NCBI RefSeq assembly: GCF_022965805.1
Contig: NW_027331364.1
Location: 1 to 64,000, forward strand
Length of the DNA stretch: 64,000 bases
Reading direction: 5' to 3'
Source of the DNA: Primulina eburnea
Taxonomy: Eukaryota > Streptophyta > Magnoliopsida > Lamiales > Gesneriaceae
Notes under the pieces: model-generated
Database searches by the model: none
What the model saw: only the letters and a program-made list of their open reading frames with translations
What the model was told of the DNA's origin: nothing
In this document: piece by piece, positions 24,127 through 37,708 of the stretch
How positions within the stretch are numbered: position 1 is the first letter of the stretch
Layout of the letters: each line of letters opens with the position of its first letter
Program-made: the position numbers and the translations under genes

Positions 24127-25275
24127 TTCAGTTGATAGGTGGTTCAGCATTAGAACCTCAGAAGCCTGGCCAGCCAAAGGAGTGTTCAATTGATGAAGAG
24201 CCTAGCTGACCAGTTCAACTGAACAAGAGTGAAATCAGTTAAAAACTGACGAGTCAACTGATTTCATTAGCCCAACTTAAGACCAGTTCAACTGACCAGT
24301 TCAGAACATTAGTTAAGAGCAATCAGTTGCAGATCAAGACATGCTGATATAAGTGGAATCCAGCTGTGCACAAAGGTACAAAAGCAATTGTCCAGTCAAA
24401 GAACAATAATGGACATTGCATCAAAGCTAAAAGACAAAGCGTTCCAGAAAGTACAAGACAAATTTCTAGGAACAGATTCAAAATGCAACGGATAAAATAA
24501 TTGAGCCTCATTGTACGATCAAGCTTCACGCTTATAAATAGAGGGTGAAGATCAGTGAAGACAACACAACACAACACGAGAGAGAAAAGAAAACGACACA
24601 TTTCAAAGTCATATCAGATTAATAGAGAAGCATTCAGCCCAGTAGAGGGAATACTTCAACGTGTTATCAGCTTAAATTAGAAGCATATTTCCCTCATTGT
24701 GTGAGAACACTTTCGGGTAGTTTTCATAGATCTGTTCTAACACACAAACACATCACCACTCAAATACAGTCTTGAACTAAGACAATAAACTTGTGTATGT
24801 AGTCTTTCTCACATAGACGTTAAAGAAGTGTTGACTGGAAGGTGTTGCCTTCAGTCTAGTCTAGGATTTCAGTTAGGCAGTGGGTAAGTCCTAAGCTGGG
24901 TGGGTTTGTACAAGTAGTTTTATAAATCAAAGTCTTTTAGTGAATCCTACCCGAGGTGGTAGAAGGGGTGACGTAGGAGCAGTTGAAGTCTCCGAACATC
25001 CATAAAAATATCTTGTGTATTTAACTGTTTAAATATTGTTTTCAAACTGATTTAACTAGTTAGAGCATCTGTAGTTTCAATTCTCACCATAACTGAACTA
25101 ATGAATGCAAAAACTAATATAGTCTTTTGGTTATTCAGTTACACAGGATATACAAATATATCAGTGTTTCTTAATGAAAGATTATTTCGAGTATTTTCCA
25201 CTTGGTTCTATACCAAACTTGATCTAATTCATCGGTGTATACATTCATAGAACACGGGCTATTGTAGCTCTTGGA
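24127..25275 (+). repeat. Copia LTR-like fragment (possibly SIRE/Maximus type)
   Basis: Non-coding sequence with a TATA box (CTTATAAATAGAGGG at about 24531), many CAACTGA/TCAGTTG motifs upstream and CCTACCCGAGGTGGTAGAAG near 24947, as in the long LTRs of SIRE-type copia. Neither terminus, PBS nor PPT could be identified. The assignment is tentative. Confidence 0.4.
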
Positions 25276-25951
25276 GAATATTTTGTTTGAAGCACCACAA
25301 GGTGCTCTGCAAACGATCCAACACACCATATACTGCATTATATGGTAGAAAATGTCGATCTCCAATACATTGGGATGAAGTAGGAGAAAGAAAGTTATTA
25401 GGTCTTGAATTGGTGCAACAGACAGCAGAATTGGTGACTAAGATTACAGAAAGAATGCATACTGCCCAGAGCCGACAAAAAAGTTACGCTGATGTGCGAC
25501 GTCGTCAATGGAAATTTCAGGTCGGTGACCATGTATTTGTAAAAATATCACCATTGAAGGGCATTTTGCGTTTCGGTAAGAAAGGAAAATTAAATCCAAG
25601 ATATATCGGTCCATTTGAAATCTTGGACAGAATAGGAGACAGGGCCTATCGAGTAGCTTTACGACCAAACTTATCAAATGTTCATAATGTTTACGGAAAT
25701 ATTTGGCCAATCATTCTCACGTTCTTCATTATGAACGGTTAGAGCTTGCATCGAATCTTTCGTATGAAGAACAGCCGGTCCAAATCCTCGACATGAAATC
25801 AAAAGTGTTACGAGGCAAGGAAATAGCCTTAGTGAAACTATTATGGCTCAACCATACAATCGAAGAAGCAACTTGGGAGCGAGAAGACAAAATTCAACAG
25901 AGATATACTGAACTACATGGTAAGTCAAATTTTGAGGACGAAATTCTTTGA
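25276..25951 (+). pseudogene. Tekay/Del-type gypsy integrase C-terminus and chromodomain-like tail
   Basis: In sense it reads ALYGRKCRSPIHWDEVGE, VGDHVFVKISPLKG and the GPY/F-type GPFEILDRIGDRAYRVAL. After a scrambled, frame-shifting stretch near 25690-25730 come YEEQPVQILDMKSK and the chromodomain-like LVKLLWLNHTIEEATWE. It ends FEDEIL and a stop. Only about the last 215 residues of pol remain; everything upstream is gone at about 25276. The PPT (AAGGAGAGGAAAA) and a 3' LTR follow at once, as expected for the end of a chromovirus. It resembles 33991-35151 but is a different family member. Confidence 0.8.
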
Positions 25952-25964
25952 AGGAGAGGAAAAT

Positions 25965-27788
25965 TGTAATGCCCGGTTACTCGTAAAAATGATAATAATG
26001 CCTTTACGTCATTTATTACGTAGTCATTTAGCTCATTATGTTTTACATATTGACTGAAATATCGGTATTGAGATGAATATGATTTCTAGATTGTCCATAG
26101 TGTATTGAGAATTCATATGTGTCTCAATAGTGATAGTAAGATGTGAAGGTAAAAGTAGTGTAATGGAAGTTTGTAGGAAATGAGATGAAAATATGAATTC
26201 TTCCATTATTGAGAATTAATATGTGTCATATAATGCTCAAATTCTCAAATATGACATATAAGATATGTGTCTCAAATCGTTTCTGGAGCGATTTTCAATG
26301 AAACCGTGCGCTGGAAGGAATACTTGGCGCCCGAGTGGTAAGTTATGACCGCTCGAGCGCCCCTATATTGCAAGTTCAGTATTTTTCCCGAGAGTTCCGC
26401 ACTCTGGCGGTAGAAAATGACCGCCCGAGCGCGAGCACATGATTTTTTTTGTATGAAGGCCGAGAGTTCCGCGCCCGGGCGGTAAAAATGACCGCCCGAG
26501 CGCCGCTTTGTATATGAAATGATAAGTTTCGACTTTTTAAGCAAATCCCACCATTTCTCCACTTTTTCCACAACAAGAAAATGAAGGAAACAGGAACCAT
26601 TCCTTCCCAAAAGCTCTTTCCTTCCTCTTCTTTATCATTTTAAGGTGAGAACTTAGTTCTCCATTCCAAGAACTTCCTAAGGGTGTAAGTTTCATCTCTT
26701 TTGGTTGTTATACATGTAGGGAGTAGCTTTTAACTAATATAGACATAGAAACTAAACTATTGATATATTTGACAGTATAGTAACGTGAAACATCGTCTCA
26801 AACCAGTATTCGTACACTTGGACTGTAAGTTGGCATGTTCTTGAAGTAATAATGAGTAATATTATGAATTTCAAATGCTTCCCATTGTTTATTGATATAT
26901 GTACATTGTTAGTATGTTTATTGATGAAAACATAGCACAATAGTCCAATGTTATGTATTAAATATGAAAGAAACACATGAATATTGAAGGTAGGTGCTAT
27001 GTCATGAACATGAACATGAACATGAACAAGAACATGAACATAAAAGGAAAATGACTGATTTTTATATGATATAGAGCTTGTTGACATCATGAGTGGTTTT
27101 AAGTCCACAAAACCTATTGGCCAATATATTTCCATGGGACGTGGGGTTGTCAAACGTGCTCCCTGACGTCTAACACAGTAGTAGCTATATAATAAAGCAA
27201 GCACAGTAGTACAGGTCAACTAATGAGGCTCAACTACAAAAATGAACATGAATATATGATATGATATGACATGGTTTAAAGGTTCATTTTTTATCATGAT
27301 TTGATATATATGCTCTTTCTATGCATATTGATACGTATAAATTCCAACTTATTGAGTTTTATAAACTAATGTAGCTCATTTCTTACATGATCAGGTAATG
27401 AAGATACATAGGATGTCGGTTCGCCAACGGATGCTTGTGACGGCCTTACCTCGACAAGAACCTGGACGTCTTATTATATAGCTTCTGCATATGTATTATA
27501 GCGAATTAATGTCAAGCTTTGAAACAAGTTTCACGACCTTTATGATTATATGTATAATGATACAATGTATGTTTGAGATATATAGGATGATACGATGTAT
27601 GTTTATATATGTGTATAGATGTTGTTGCTTGAGTTTTGCCTTAGAAAATATGTAGGGACATCATGCCAAAATTTTTATAAACCATCAAATTGGTATTCCT
27701 TAATAGAATTGCTTCATAATATAGATATATCATTCAATTCCTATTTTGATTATGGTAATCATGTCAAGTATAGACATAGGTTGTGACA
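25965..27788 (+). repeat. Tekay-type gypsy 3' LTR
   Basis: It begins TGTAATGCCCGG right after the PPT and ends most plausibly at GGTTGTGACA (27788), about 1.82 kb. It contains a GC-rich inverted-motif module (26325-26505, GCGCCCGAG/CGCTCGAGCGCC type), a conserved TGTAAGTTT at 26684, and an AACATG microsatellite at 27004-27041. The element's 5' portion is lost. Confidence 0.7.
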
Positions 27789-29745
27789 GCTTCAGTATCG
27801 TATTAAGGCGTGTATTTTTTATTGTTTCTGAATCGATCTCGTCATATTATGTGTTGTGATGTTTATTATGTGTGAAAATCCATGTATGTTGTGAAAAGGT
27901 TTGAGCAAAAACGTTTGAAATGATTTTTGGATCCAAATTTTTAGATCTAAAAAAGTGTCTGCTGTCATTTCATTTACTGTGAAAATTCGGTCTCTATTCT
28001 GTAAAGATTTTCAACATAAAACGTAGTAATTTTTGATACTTCGATTTGATAGTAAATTCAAAATTTTTGGACAAGAAACGAGTGAGTTATGATTGTTTCC
28101 GTGGGACGCCTCATATTGTGATTTTATGAAAATGTGTTCTTGACATTTTCTCGAAGTTTATTTGTTGCTGGTTTCACTGGGAAACGTCGGGTAATCGCTG
28201 CTACGTTTAGGTATATTGAATACGAGGTTGGGATGATTTTTGGTGCATCGTTTTTTGTGGATAGGCACTTGGTTGCATTAGAAGACGTAGGAAACGTGTT
28301 GGTGTCAAAATGTAATGTTCACGGTTTGTGTTGCGTTGTTTGTTGTGTGTCGTTGTTTTGGGGCGTTGTGTGAGTTTCGAACATTGCCATAGCATCCTAG
28401 GTTGAGTCTTGTTGCATCGGTTTGGGTCATTTGAGCATGAATTTTATAAATTGCATCAAAATGTGTTCTTTTGGGTTGGTTGTGCACAGGGTTAGCGCCG
28501 TAGCGCTCACCAAAGAGCGCCGCAGCGCCCATTCTGTGCAAGTCTAGCGTCGAGGGACTCCCTTTTGGCGCCGCAGCACTAGTCCTGCAGCCTTGCTAGT
28601 GCCTAGTGCCGCAGCGCACCACTGTCCAGCGCCTAGACGCTTGTCCATGACTTTAAAAATATTATTTTTAGGTCCACGTATTCCATGTTTGGGAAGAGTT
28701 CACACTTCATATAGAGATTGTTTTGGGGTTCGATGTAATGATTTAGTACGACGAATAAACGAGGTCAAGTGCCGAGTGATTTAGAACGTCATAAGTAAAT
28801 TGTCATTTCGGGGGGTGAGCATGACTTTTACATCCAAGTTATGAAAATTAAGTGCATGTAATCGTACTAGTATGTGCAGCAGTGGCCCCAAGCGAGATCC
28901 AACGAATCACTTAACGTCATGTAAGTATGTTCAACGTGCAAAAGAAAATGTTTTATGTATTTGAGGTATGCTAAATGTCTTGTGACTAATTATGAATGGG
29001 TTTGGAAGCCGGTGAACGTGGCTGGGGATCTCTCCAGCCTGGAAAAGCATGACCGGGTTTAGATCAGGATTGGAAAGCGGTAAAGCATGACCAGGGGCCA
29101 ATCCGCCCGGTAAAGCATGACTGGGGATCTGATGTATGTGGTAGTGGATTTTCTTTGCCAGCCCAGTATTGTGGTTTAGTCTGATCAGACACATTTATGT
29201 ATGGGTCCCTTGCTTTGAAACATATCTCTATGCAAAATGATGAAGTTTATGCATGTTCAAGTATGTATGATGCAAGCAAGTTTATGAAAAGTTTTATGAT
29301 ATGTTGGCACATCTATGTTTACGTTAATACATTCAAGTTTCAGTGTATACGCTTTACTCTAAAATCCATGTGGTTTTATTATGTATTACTTGTTATTTTA
29401 CAGTTTATACATGTTGAGTCTTTAGACACACTAGGCTTGATCGATGCAGGTGAGGATGAGTATGAGGAGACGAGGGATGGGGACCAATGAGCCAGCTTGG
29501 ATTGCGCAGGAGGCTAAACCGAGGACCGCCCATGTTTTAAAAATTTGTGATTGTTGATTCAAATACTATATTTTATACAAGATTGTTTATGTTGTTTAAA
29601 TGTTTACCTTTTTGCAAATTTCGGTTGTAATAGTTTCTACTTCGAATATTTTTAGACGAGCAGTTTATTTTTATCTAAAATTGAAAGTTTATTATTTGTT
29701 TAAGAAATTTTTTTTTTTCCGCAAATTTTAAAATAGTTTAAATGT
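27789..29745 (+). repeat. Gypsy LTR-like segment, plus orientation
   Basis: No gene. It contains a GC-rich module of GCGCCGCAGCGC motifs (28491-28640), a run of AAAGCATGACC-type repeats (29040-29125) and GTTGAGTCTTTAGACACACTAGG near 29416, the mirror of the GAGTCTAAAGACTCAACAC block in the opposite LTR at 30100. The 5' boundary is uncertain. The 3' end meets an inverted relative at 29745. Confidence 0.5.
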
Positions 29746-31136
29746 AACGTCTACCGTTTTATTTTAAAGTGCGGAAATATTTTTTTTTATAAAGCTCTCA
29801 TTTTAAAAATAAACATTTAAATAAATCTCATGCATGCAGTCCTACTTAAAAACATCATTTAAAAATTTTAATAAGTAATTACCAATAAAAATGTAAAGGA
29901 GCAAGAACGAGTAAAAATCATAACATCAAACAGTAAAATAAAACGGCGTATAAGATACTCATATCCTCTCAACAACATTAAATCATAAAAACGCGGAAAT
30001 CATGAGGACCTCGGGTCGTGTCGCCCACCATGTCTGCTGACTCAGAGTTCAGCACCTCCTGTCCCCTCGACATCGAACACAACTGCATCACACACGCTTA
30101 ATGAGTCTAAAGACTCAACACACATGTACCATAAATAACAAATAACTATATATAGCACACATCAATGAAAAATATCATACTCAACATATCTTTAATGAGC
30201 TTTAAAAGCTTAATGTAAACATGTCATATGAAATCGTGACGTGCCAAAATAGTTCATCATTCATCCTTCATCATTCATCATTTAGCGAATTCAGTTCATT
30301 AAAGGTGACTATTGTACATCATCATTTTAAGATGGATCCATCATACATAGAACCGCGGTACCCGGCGGCTGTCGGACATCAGTGACAGGATTACCCATTC
30401 ACTGTGCCTAGGCCTCATCATCATCATTTACATATAAGTCTTATGCATTTACATATATTTCGATAGCCACAAATAATTCCCATCATTCAAAACATCATCA
30501 TTTACATCACTTATAAAAACCATGCACAATGAATGCAATTTTCTTTAAATTAAAGCAGGCAACATATATTTTCATAAAATCTTAAAAATCGTGATAATGA
30601 TGAATAAACATTTAAAATATAGTAAATTTGTGCTCGGGTACTGCTGGACCAAAATCTCACCCCGGGTGCAAAATGACAATTTTTCACCTGAAACCCAAAA
30701 ATTACCGTTTTATCCCTGGACCTATAAAATTGACCCGAAGCTTACCAAACTCCTTAAAATGTCCCAAAACATATTTATAAGTATTCCTAGACCTAAACTT
30801 GAGCCCATTTCAAAACTTAAACCGATTCATTTTAAAACTTGCACCGGGGTCCCGGTTTTAACCGGAATCGACTCGAAACCTAACCAAATTTCTCCCAAAT
30901 TTTTCCCACACCTAATAACAATTAAAAGAACCTAAAACCCAACAATTCAGACCCACAAACTCAAGAAAACCAGCCTCCCACAGTTGCTGGAAAAATCTGA
31001 AATTTCTCCTCTCAAACCCACAAGGCACCACTCGTGCACTAGCACCTCTAAGCTCTCACCAACTCGCACCAACCACGAACCAAGCCATCTAGGACCTAGA
31101 CCAGACCCTAAGGAGCCTACCATCACCATGGACCCA
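29746..31136 (-). repeat. Gypsy LTR-like segment, minus orientation
   Basis: It starts TGTAACGTCTACCG in + sense (the minus-strand LTR end) and shares blocks with 21067-21997. It ends where another LTR starts near 31137. Non-coding; its longest frames show no known family. Confidence 0.5.
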
Positions 31137-31972
31137 AGTAATGCTCGAGATTTGATGTGTTGTTAATCTAAAATTATTTGTCGATTAGTTTATGTGATTA
31201 TAGATAGAACATATCAGACCGGGATAGCCTAAAAGAAGAGTGGAATTTTGTGCGAGAAATGAGCCTCGCGCATATGCGCGACCAGACCTGCGCGCCTCGC
31301 GCATATGCGCGACAGGGATCGGCGCACATGCGCGAGGGTACCCGAGAGTTGTGAAGAATTTCTAAGGACCTCGCGCATATGCGCGCATGCAGCACATAGG
31401 ACGAGCCACCTATCTTTGGCATGCAATGTGTATATATATATTTATATATATATAAACATTCACTCAGCTAGATAGAAAGAAAGGAAATCGAGAAAACCAA
31501 AGCCAACCTCACATTTTGATTTTAGATTTGATTTTGCGAGAAATATACCCGTTAGATTTTGAATCCAACTTCAGTACTGTGATCCTATCGATGCAGGATT
31601 CAACTGGACGTAAGTTTTGTTACGTTTTGATATGTTTGAAGTTATGATATTGCTGGAACCGAATAGGATTCATAAATGATGTTCTTGATATCTTAGACAT
31701 CATATAATTTAAACCGGATTGAAGAACGGTTATCGTATGAAATTGTTATGAATTTTGGAGTTGATTTGATTGAGATTTGATATCAGATTTGTACTGTTAT
31801 TGATTATGAGATACTGGGGTTGATATCTAACTGATATTGTATTGCTGGATATATTGAGATTACGCCGTTATGCCGTTGAAACAGAATTAGGTTTAATTCT
31901 GATTATATCCAGGTTTGATTGAGATTGTATAGTGATATTGTCTCTATTGGGAATGTCATTTCAGATTGATAT
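31137..31972 (+). repeat. Gypsy LTR 5' fragment interrupted by the 31973 element
   Basis: Starts GTAATGCTCGAGATTTG, similar to the LTR at 50737. It carries its own GC module (31261-31392, CTCGCGCATATGCGCGA repeats), a TATA tract near 31427-31455, and the shared block ACTGGACGTAAGTTTTG at about 31602. It stops at 31972 where the minus-strand gypsy LTR begins. The rest is not found in the window. Confidence 0.7.
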
Positions 31973-33890
31973 TGTGGGGACCCGGGCTCTAACTCTTTTC
32001 TTTGGGATTCAATGGATCGTTAATATAAAAAGTGGGTAAAAAATTTTTGCTTTTAACATTCATTTACATGAAAGCTAAACAAGAGGAGTCTATGTTATTT
32101 AACAACATAATGTACAACATAAGGTACAACATGTCTTGTTCCATCCATTCTCAACAGCTAGTAATTAAATACAGTACATGTCAAAAGTACAACTACTAGT
32201 TCTTCTGCTAGGCCCGAGATCACCACGCTATGTCCATCTCTCATCCTCTGCGTGACCCAGATCCTGCCCCACCTGTTGTTATGCACACATACAAACATAA
32301 CAACAGGCGGAAACTCCGGTGAGAACAAATCCCAGTATAAACATGTATACATGCATATAATCAATTTAAAACATGAAACATGATAGTATGAATGTCATCA
32401 ACATAAACATGCAATGCGAATCCAATTAGGTCTAGACTCGACTCAACTATAACTCTAGGGATCCCGGTGTGAATAAGAAGTCAATGGCTGTCACCTACCC
32501 TCCCACTCGGGGTGACTGTACGTCTTATTCCTAGACTTCGGTCTGAGCTGTATCAACGACTGCAATAGGAGTCAGGGCTGCTCCTAAGCTGAGATACACT
32601 GAACATCTAGATATTTGACAATGGCTGTCAACGTCTCTCCTATCATAAATGCAATGAATATCAATCTGTAAACAAAGCATGCTCATATTCATATCTGAAT
32701 ATCACAATGATCTTATATGCTTGAATACAATTCTATAATCAAAGCATAATCATGTTACAAGATTTGAATATAATTCTATAAACAATTCATAAACATGTTA
32801 CCAAATATACAACAATTCTAGTATGTGATTTTGGTTGGGAAACTCAAATGATATCTTATTTGAGTTGGGGCTTCCCAAACAAAACATGGCTTATACCTTT
32901 CTTGTCGTAGGAAGACTCGAAGTCTCGAAGTCAATATTAAATCTGTCAATCCGAATCTGAAATGACAATGTAGAGATGCATTCTATCAATATACAACTCC
33001 AAGCAACTCATATACAATTCAGTAATTGATTTTGATACAATTCGACGGTATAACGGCTTGATTCTTCAATACCGATCAATCTAAATCTCATCCTATATCA
33101 ATAATCAATACCCTCAAATCATAATCAGTATCATAACCATTTCAAAGTATGAAAATCTGCATAATCTTATGCATACACACGCTGGAAATTATAATAATTG
33201 CATCTGATATCCGATATTCAATCCGGTAATGAATATACGATGCTCATTATATCAAGAACACAATATAACCATCATATTATAATTTCCTCAATCCATAAAA
33301 TCTGAACCATGATGGAATCGAAGGAAACTTACATCACCTTGAAGCCCTTGAACCGAGGAATAAGAATCTCAACTCGGAATATAATTCGGATGGCTAAATC
33401 TTGAGAAATCTAACTTCAAAGTGAAAGAACTTTCCTTCTCCCTTAGCCTTTCTCTCTCTCGGTGGTTTCAGCTGAAATGGAATGAAATGAACACCTCTAT
33501 ATATATCTTGCATGTAAAGTAACACATGGCCATTTCATTGTGTAACACGCACGACCGCGGGTGCGCAAACCTCTAGACCGCGGGTGCGCATTTCCTTCGG
33601 CAGCCCTTTTATTTTCCCAAAAGAGCGACCGCGGGTGCGGTCTTGCTTCGCATAAAATTGCCAACTTTCTGTCCATGCACCGCGGGTGCGGTGTCTCCTA
33701 GCACCGCAGGTGCGGTGTGGCTTCGGCAGCACATTCAAAATTTCATAATTTATGACCGCGGGTGCACTTTTGTTCTAAGCGCGGGAGCAGTCTCTCACAC
33801 ATGAAATATTTTGTACTTTCCTCTTATGACATGCATTATCATATCCTCCGAGTCATACGTCAATGAAAACTAATAATCTCGAGCCTTACA
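31973..33890 (-). repeat. Gypsy 3' LTR, complete
   Basis: The minus strand runs from TGTAAGGCTCGAG to GGTCCCCACA, 1918 bp, preceded by the PPT AGAGGGGGAGAAA. A GC module of ACCGCGGGTGCG motifs is at 33547-33793 and a TATA tract at about 33496-33508. A GTAAGT is at 33332-33327, and a perfect 11-bp-stem hairpin lies at 32272-32307. The frames within are chance. Confidence 0.85.
32272..32307 (-). other. LTR hairpin, 11-bp perfect stem
   Basis: Arms CCTGTTGTTAT and ATAACAACAGG around a 14-base loop, followed on the minus strand by GTGGGGCAGG. The counterpart in the other gypsy family is at 52465-52499 with a compensated stem. Confidence 0.7.
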
Positions 33891-33990
33891 TTTCTCCCCC
33901 TCTAAGAAATGATTTCGTCCTCGAAATCGCAGGCAATCTACTAAACATACATGACAAGTAATATAATCAAGACTGAAAAATTACTTACAT

Positions 33991-35151
33991 TAAGTAAATA
34001 GCTCGGGATGTTTCTGTCGCATATCCGCTTCTGTTTCCCAAGTCGCTTCTTCGATGCCATGACGACTCCATTGGACTTTCACAAACGGAATAGTCTTTGT
34101 CCTGAGCTTCTATTCTTTTCGATCAAGAATTTGTATCGGTTGCTCAACATACCTCAAGGTATGATCAAGTTCAACTTCGTCAGGCTGAATGACATGAGAA
34201 ATATCCGGCATATACTTACGCAACATTGACACATGAAAGACATCATGTATCCCGAATAACGAAGGAGGAAAAGCAAGTCGATAGGCTCGGTCGCCAATTT
34301 TCTCTAAGATCTCGTAAGGACCGACGTATCTAGGAGACAGCTTCCCATGCTTACCAAATCTGACAACGCCTCTGAATGGAGAAATCTTTAGAAACACTCT
34401 GTCTCCTTGCTCGAATACCAACGGTCTACGTCTGACATTGGCATATTTGGCTTGCCTATCTTGTGCCGTCTTCATTCTCTTCTGAATAATCTTTACTTTC
34501 TCAGTCATGTCCCGAATCATATCTGGTCCAAGTTCTGGTACCTCTGAAATGTCATCCCAGTATAGCGGAGATCTGCACTTCTTACCATATAAAGCTTCAA
34601 ACGGTGCCATCTCAATGCTCGTCTGGTAGCTATTATTGTAAGAGAATTCGCAAAGAGGTATGAAATCTTGCCAACTAGTGCCAAAATCTAGCACTACGGC
34701 TCTCAACATATCCTCTAACGTCTGGATAGTCCGCTCTGACTGTCCGTCTGTCTGAGGATGATAAGCAGTACTCAGGTGTAATGTCGTACCTAAGGCCTGC
34801 TGTAAACTGTGCCAGAAGAGTGAAGTGAATCGTGGATCACGATCTGATACGATAGACTTCGGCACACCATGCAATCTGACTACCTCTCGAACATATATCT
34901 CCGCCATCTGATCGTGTCTGAAAGTCATTCTGTACGGGATGAAACAAGCTGATTTGGTCAATCTGTCGATAACGACCCAAATTGCATCACAGCCTCGGGA
35001 AGATCGGGGTAACTTCGACACGAAATCCATGGAAATGTGGTCCCATTTCCATTCAGGAATAGACAAACTCTGAATTAACCCTCCGGGCTTCTTCCTTTCG
35101 GCCTTCACTTGTTGGCAGTTCAAGCATTTAGACACATACTCTGCGATGTCT
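33991..35151 (-). pseudogene. Gypsy integrase core to C-terminus (with chromodomain-like tail)
   Basis: It picks up exactly where 45037 leaves off: IAEYVSKCLNC supplies the last zinc-finger cysteines. Then follow the integrase core (DFVSKLPRSSRG, VIDRLTKSACF, VSDRDPRFTS, HPQTDGQSERT), the GPY/F module (GPYEILEKIGDRAYRL) and EQPIQILDRKE. A TAG at 34110-34112 interrupts, after which chromodomain-like VKVQWSRHGIEEATWE leads to a TAA at 33991. The function would be insertion of the cDNA, with the tail targeting chromatin. The frame is open for 341 codons, so the copia insertion and a few stops are its main damage. Confidence 0.88.
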
Positions 35152-37206
35152 TGTAAGCGGATCGGTTACGGTGGCCGGAAGCGCAACGGAAGTCAAAAAT
35201 TTTAATTTCAAGCATGAAATTTCGGCCACCTTGGTATTTTTGTGCAATATTTACAAAACAAACACCATAATACATGCATAGGGTGTTAGAAGAGATTTAC
35301 CTATCAACCCCTTGAGGTTGATGTTTGGCTCCAACTAAAGTGTAAACACTTTAGCTCTTCAAAGGATGGAAATATCTATAAGCTCACCTCCTTTCCTTCA
35401 AGAATTAGGCCCACCACTAAGCAAGGTAAAACCCCTCTTGATTTGCACTAGAAAATCAAGAGGATTTTTTTAATGAGAAGAGAGTGTTCTCCAACAAATG
35501 AAGAACACAAGAGAGAAGAAAATTTTTGGAGAAAAATTGCCCAAAATTTCGGCCAAGTTGGAAAGGTAGAATGAGGGAGTGAAGTCTCCTTGGTTGTGCA
35601 AAAAGTTGATCCCCATGCCATGCAATATTTTATTAAAAAGTATTCAAAGTCTCTTCACCTCCCAAGCATGCAAACCTTAGTGGGCTTGCAACCTTTTGCA
35701 AGGCCCATGGACCTTTAATTGTCCCAAACAATTTTGGGCCCGATTATACTTTTCTTGATTTTACTCAAGCCCACTAGTTAAATAATTATTTCCAATTGGG
35801 CTCTACAAGGCCCAATGTTATTTAATTAATCCAACACTTGAATTAATTTAATTATTTGGACTCTACTAGGCCCACTAGTGTTTAATTAATTCAACACTTG
35901 AATTAATTTAATTTAGTCCATAATAATGTTTGTGAAAATCACAATTTTCAAAAACATTAGTCACTTGGCCAAATTTTAATTTAGGAACACTTCCATAAAT
36001 TAAAATTTATATTTCTCTCATAGAAGTCATACTTCTATTTTTCTTTACGCTTATAAACACATTTATAAGCCGTTCAACACATTGAACAATTTTACTTCTC
36101 ATCGGGATTTACAAAGCTAGTACTTGTGTGGCCCTCAATGGTTCATTGATACAACTAGCCGTGGGTTCACATCTCCATGTGATTCGGACTAAACATGTCC
36201 TTATTCGAGCATACCCCAATTGCTCCATTCTTATTTATCAACTCCTTGATAACAAGAACGTCAGAACTCAAGTCTGATAGTACCCAACCAATCACGTTAA
36301 ACGCCTAGCAGCATCGCTTACGTGATTCCCTAGGTATCACATGATAGTGCCTGCAAGAACCATTCAATTATGGTTAGCGTACAGTACGGTCCCTTCAACT
36401 CATATATCCCGACCGATTCGACAACTATTGGTCTATCGAGAGTTGTCAATGAACCGATACTATGTGTCATGTCGTAGTTGCATCGAAGGTGTAATCTATG
36501 AAACCCCTTTCATAATTACCACCATATTCTGATGAGAGATTTCAACCCACACATACATGAAAAACACATAGGATATCCATACCCGTAGGTAAGCGGCGAA
36601 TCCCCGGCTACAATGCATCGACTCCTATATGTTTCGCCGTAACACCCAACCTTGCCACCTGATGACCCCATAGGAGTCGGTAAACAAGTCAAAGTGAAAC
36701 GCTAGCACATAGAGTCTCAATGTTGTCCCGGGTCATAAGGACTAATGGTGTACAACCATAAACTAGGACGTTTCCACTCGATAAGTGAGAACCACTTGGA
36801 AAGTCCTTTATAGAGGGTTGTTCAGTGCACTCTACCAGGAGCACCTATCTGCATGCTCGGACATCACAATGTCCCCTACCAATGAAACATGGTACTCACA
36901 TCGCAGATACTAGTCTCTAACTCGAGCGGCCTATATCCTTCTTAGTGGCGGCTGAATCGACTAGGAACCGTTTAGAATATACAGTATTACAAATATGAGT
37001 TTCATGATACTCAACATATGAGCATCTCATATTCTTTCTACTATATGTATATTCAAGGACTTTATCTTATGCAACTCGCATGGGTATAAAGATAAAGATG
37101 CGCCAAATTAATAAATTCAAATATTATTAAAATAAAATCGTTTATACACAGAGTTTCATTGTGAACACTCGGCCAACACTTGGCTCGACGTGCACCTACT
37201 ATAACA
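35152..37206 (-). repeat. Copia 3' LTR
   Basis: 2055 bp. The minus strand starts TGTTATAGTAGG (the other LTR has TGTTAGAGTAGG) and ends CGATCCGCTTACA. It is colinear with 42981-45036. Confidence 0.92.
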
Positions 37207-37220
37207 ATCTCCCACTTGCA

Positions 37221-37706
37221 CTAGAGCCAACTACCCATATACTTCAGACCCATTGATTCGCGATGCTTCTCGAATGATGGTCTTGGTAAAGGCTTAGTTA
37301 GTGGATCAGCAACATTATCTGCGGAGCCGACTTTGTCGATCGACACTTCTCCTCGTTCCACGATCTCTCTGAGTATGTGGTACTTTCTCAATACATGTTT
37401 GGACTTCTGATGAGACCTTGGCTCCTTCGCCTGAGCTATGGCTCCCGTGTTGTCGCACATCACCGGGATAGGAGCAACTCCATTTGGAATGACGCCCAAC
37501 TCTTGAACGAAATTCCTAATCCAAACAGCCTCCTTTGCTGCAGCCGATGCAGCAATGTATTCTGCTTCAGTGGTGGAATCCGCAGTACTGTCTTGCTTGG
37601 AACTCTTCCAAGAGACAGCACCACCATTGAGCATGAATATGAATCCGGAGGTTGACTTCGAGTCATCAACATCGCTTTGGAAGCTAGAGTCGGTATAGCC
37701 TTCCAA
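37221..37706 (-). pseudogene. Copia RNase H segment
   Basis: 161 codons in a frame shifted from the RT frame. It reads [27 protein letters not shown], the active-site stretch [24 protein letters not shown] and [14 protein letters not shown], ending [12 protein letters not shown] next to the PPT. This is the copia RNase H and pol C-terminus. The shift is near 37709-37726 at TATGGGGTGGAG; the plus-strand copia has the same sequence at about 17685. Confidence 0.85.
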
Positions 37707-37708
37707 TT

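Noticed and set aside
24127..25275. Host promoter with TATA box (CTTATAAATAG) driving a gene
   Set aside because: No gene follows; the context is an LTR-like fragment ending in a gypsy integrase remnant.
26752..27219. Minus-strand frame of 155 codons
   Set aside because: Spans a His/Val run created by the AACATG microsatellite inside the 25965 LTR; antisense to the element.
30591..30935. Protein-coding gene (open frame of 114 codons)
   Set aside because: Lies in an LTR-like, low-complexity stretch with no recognisable domain.
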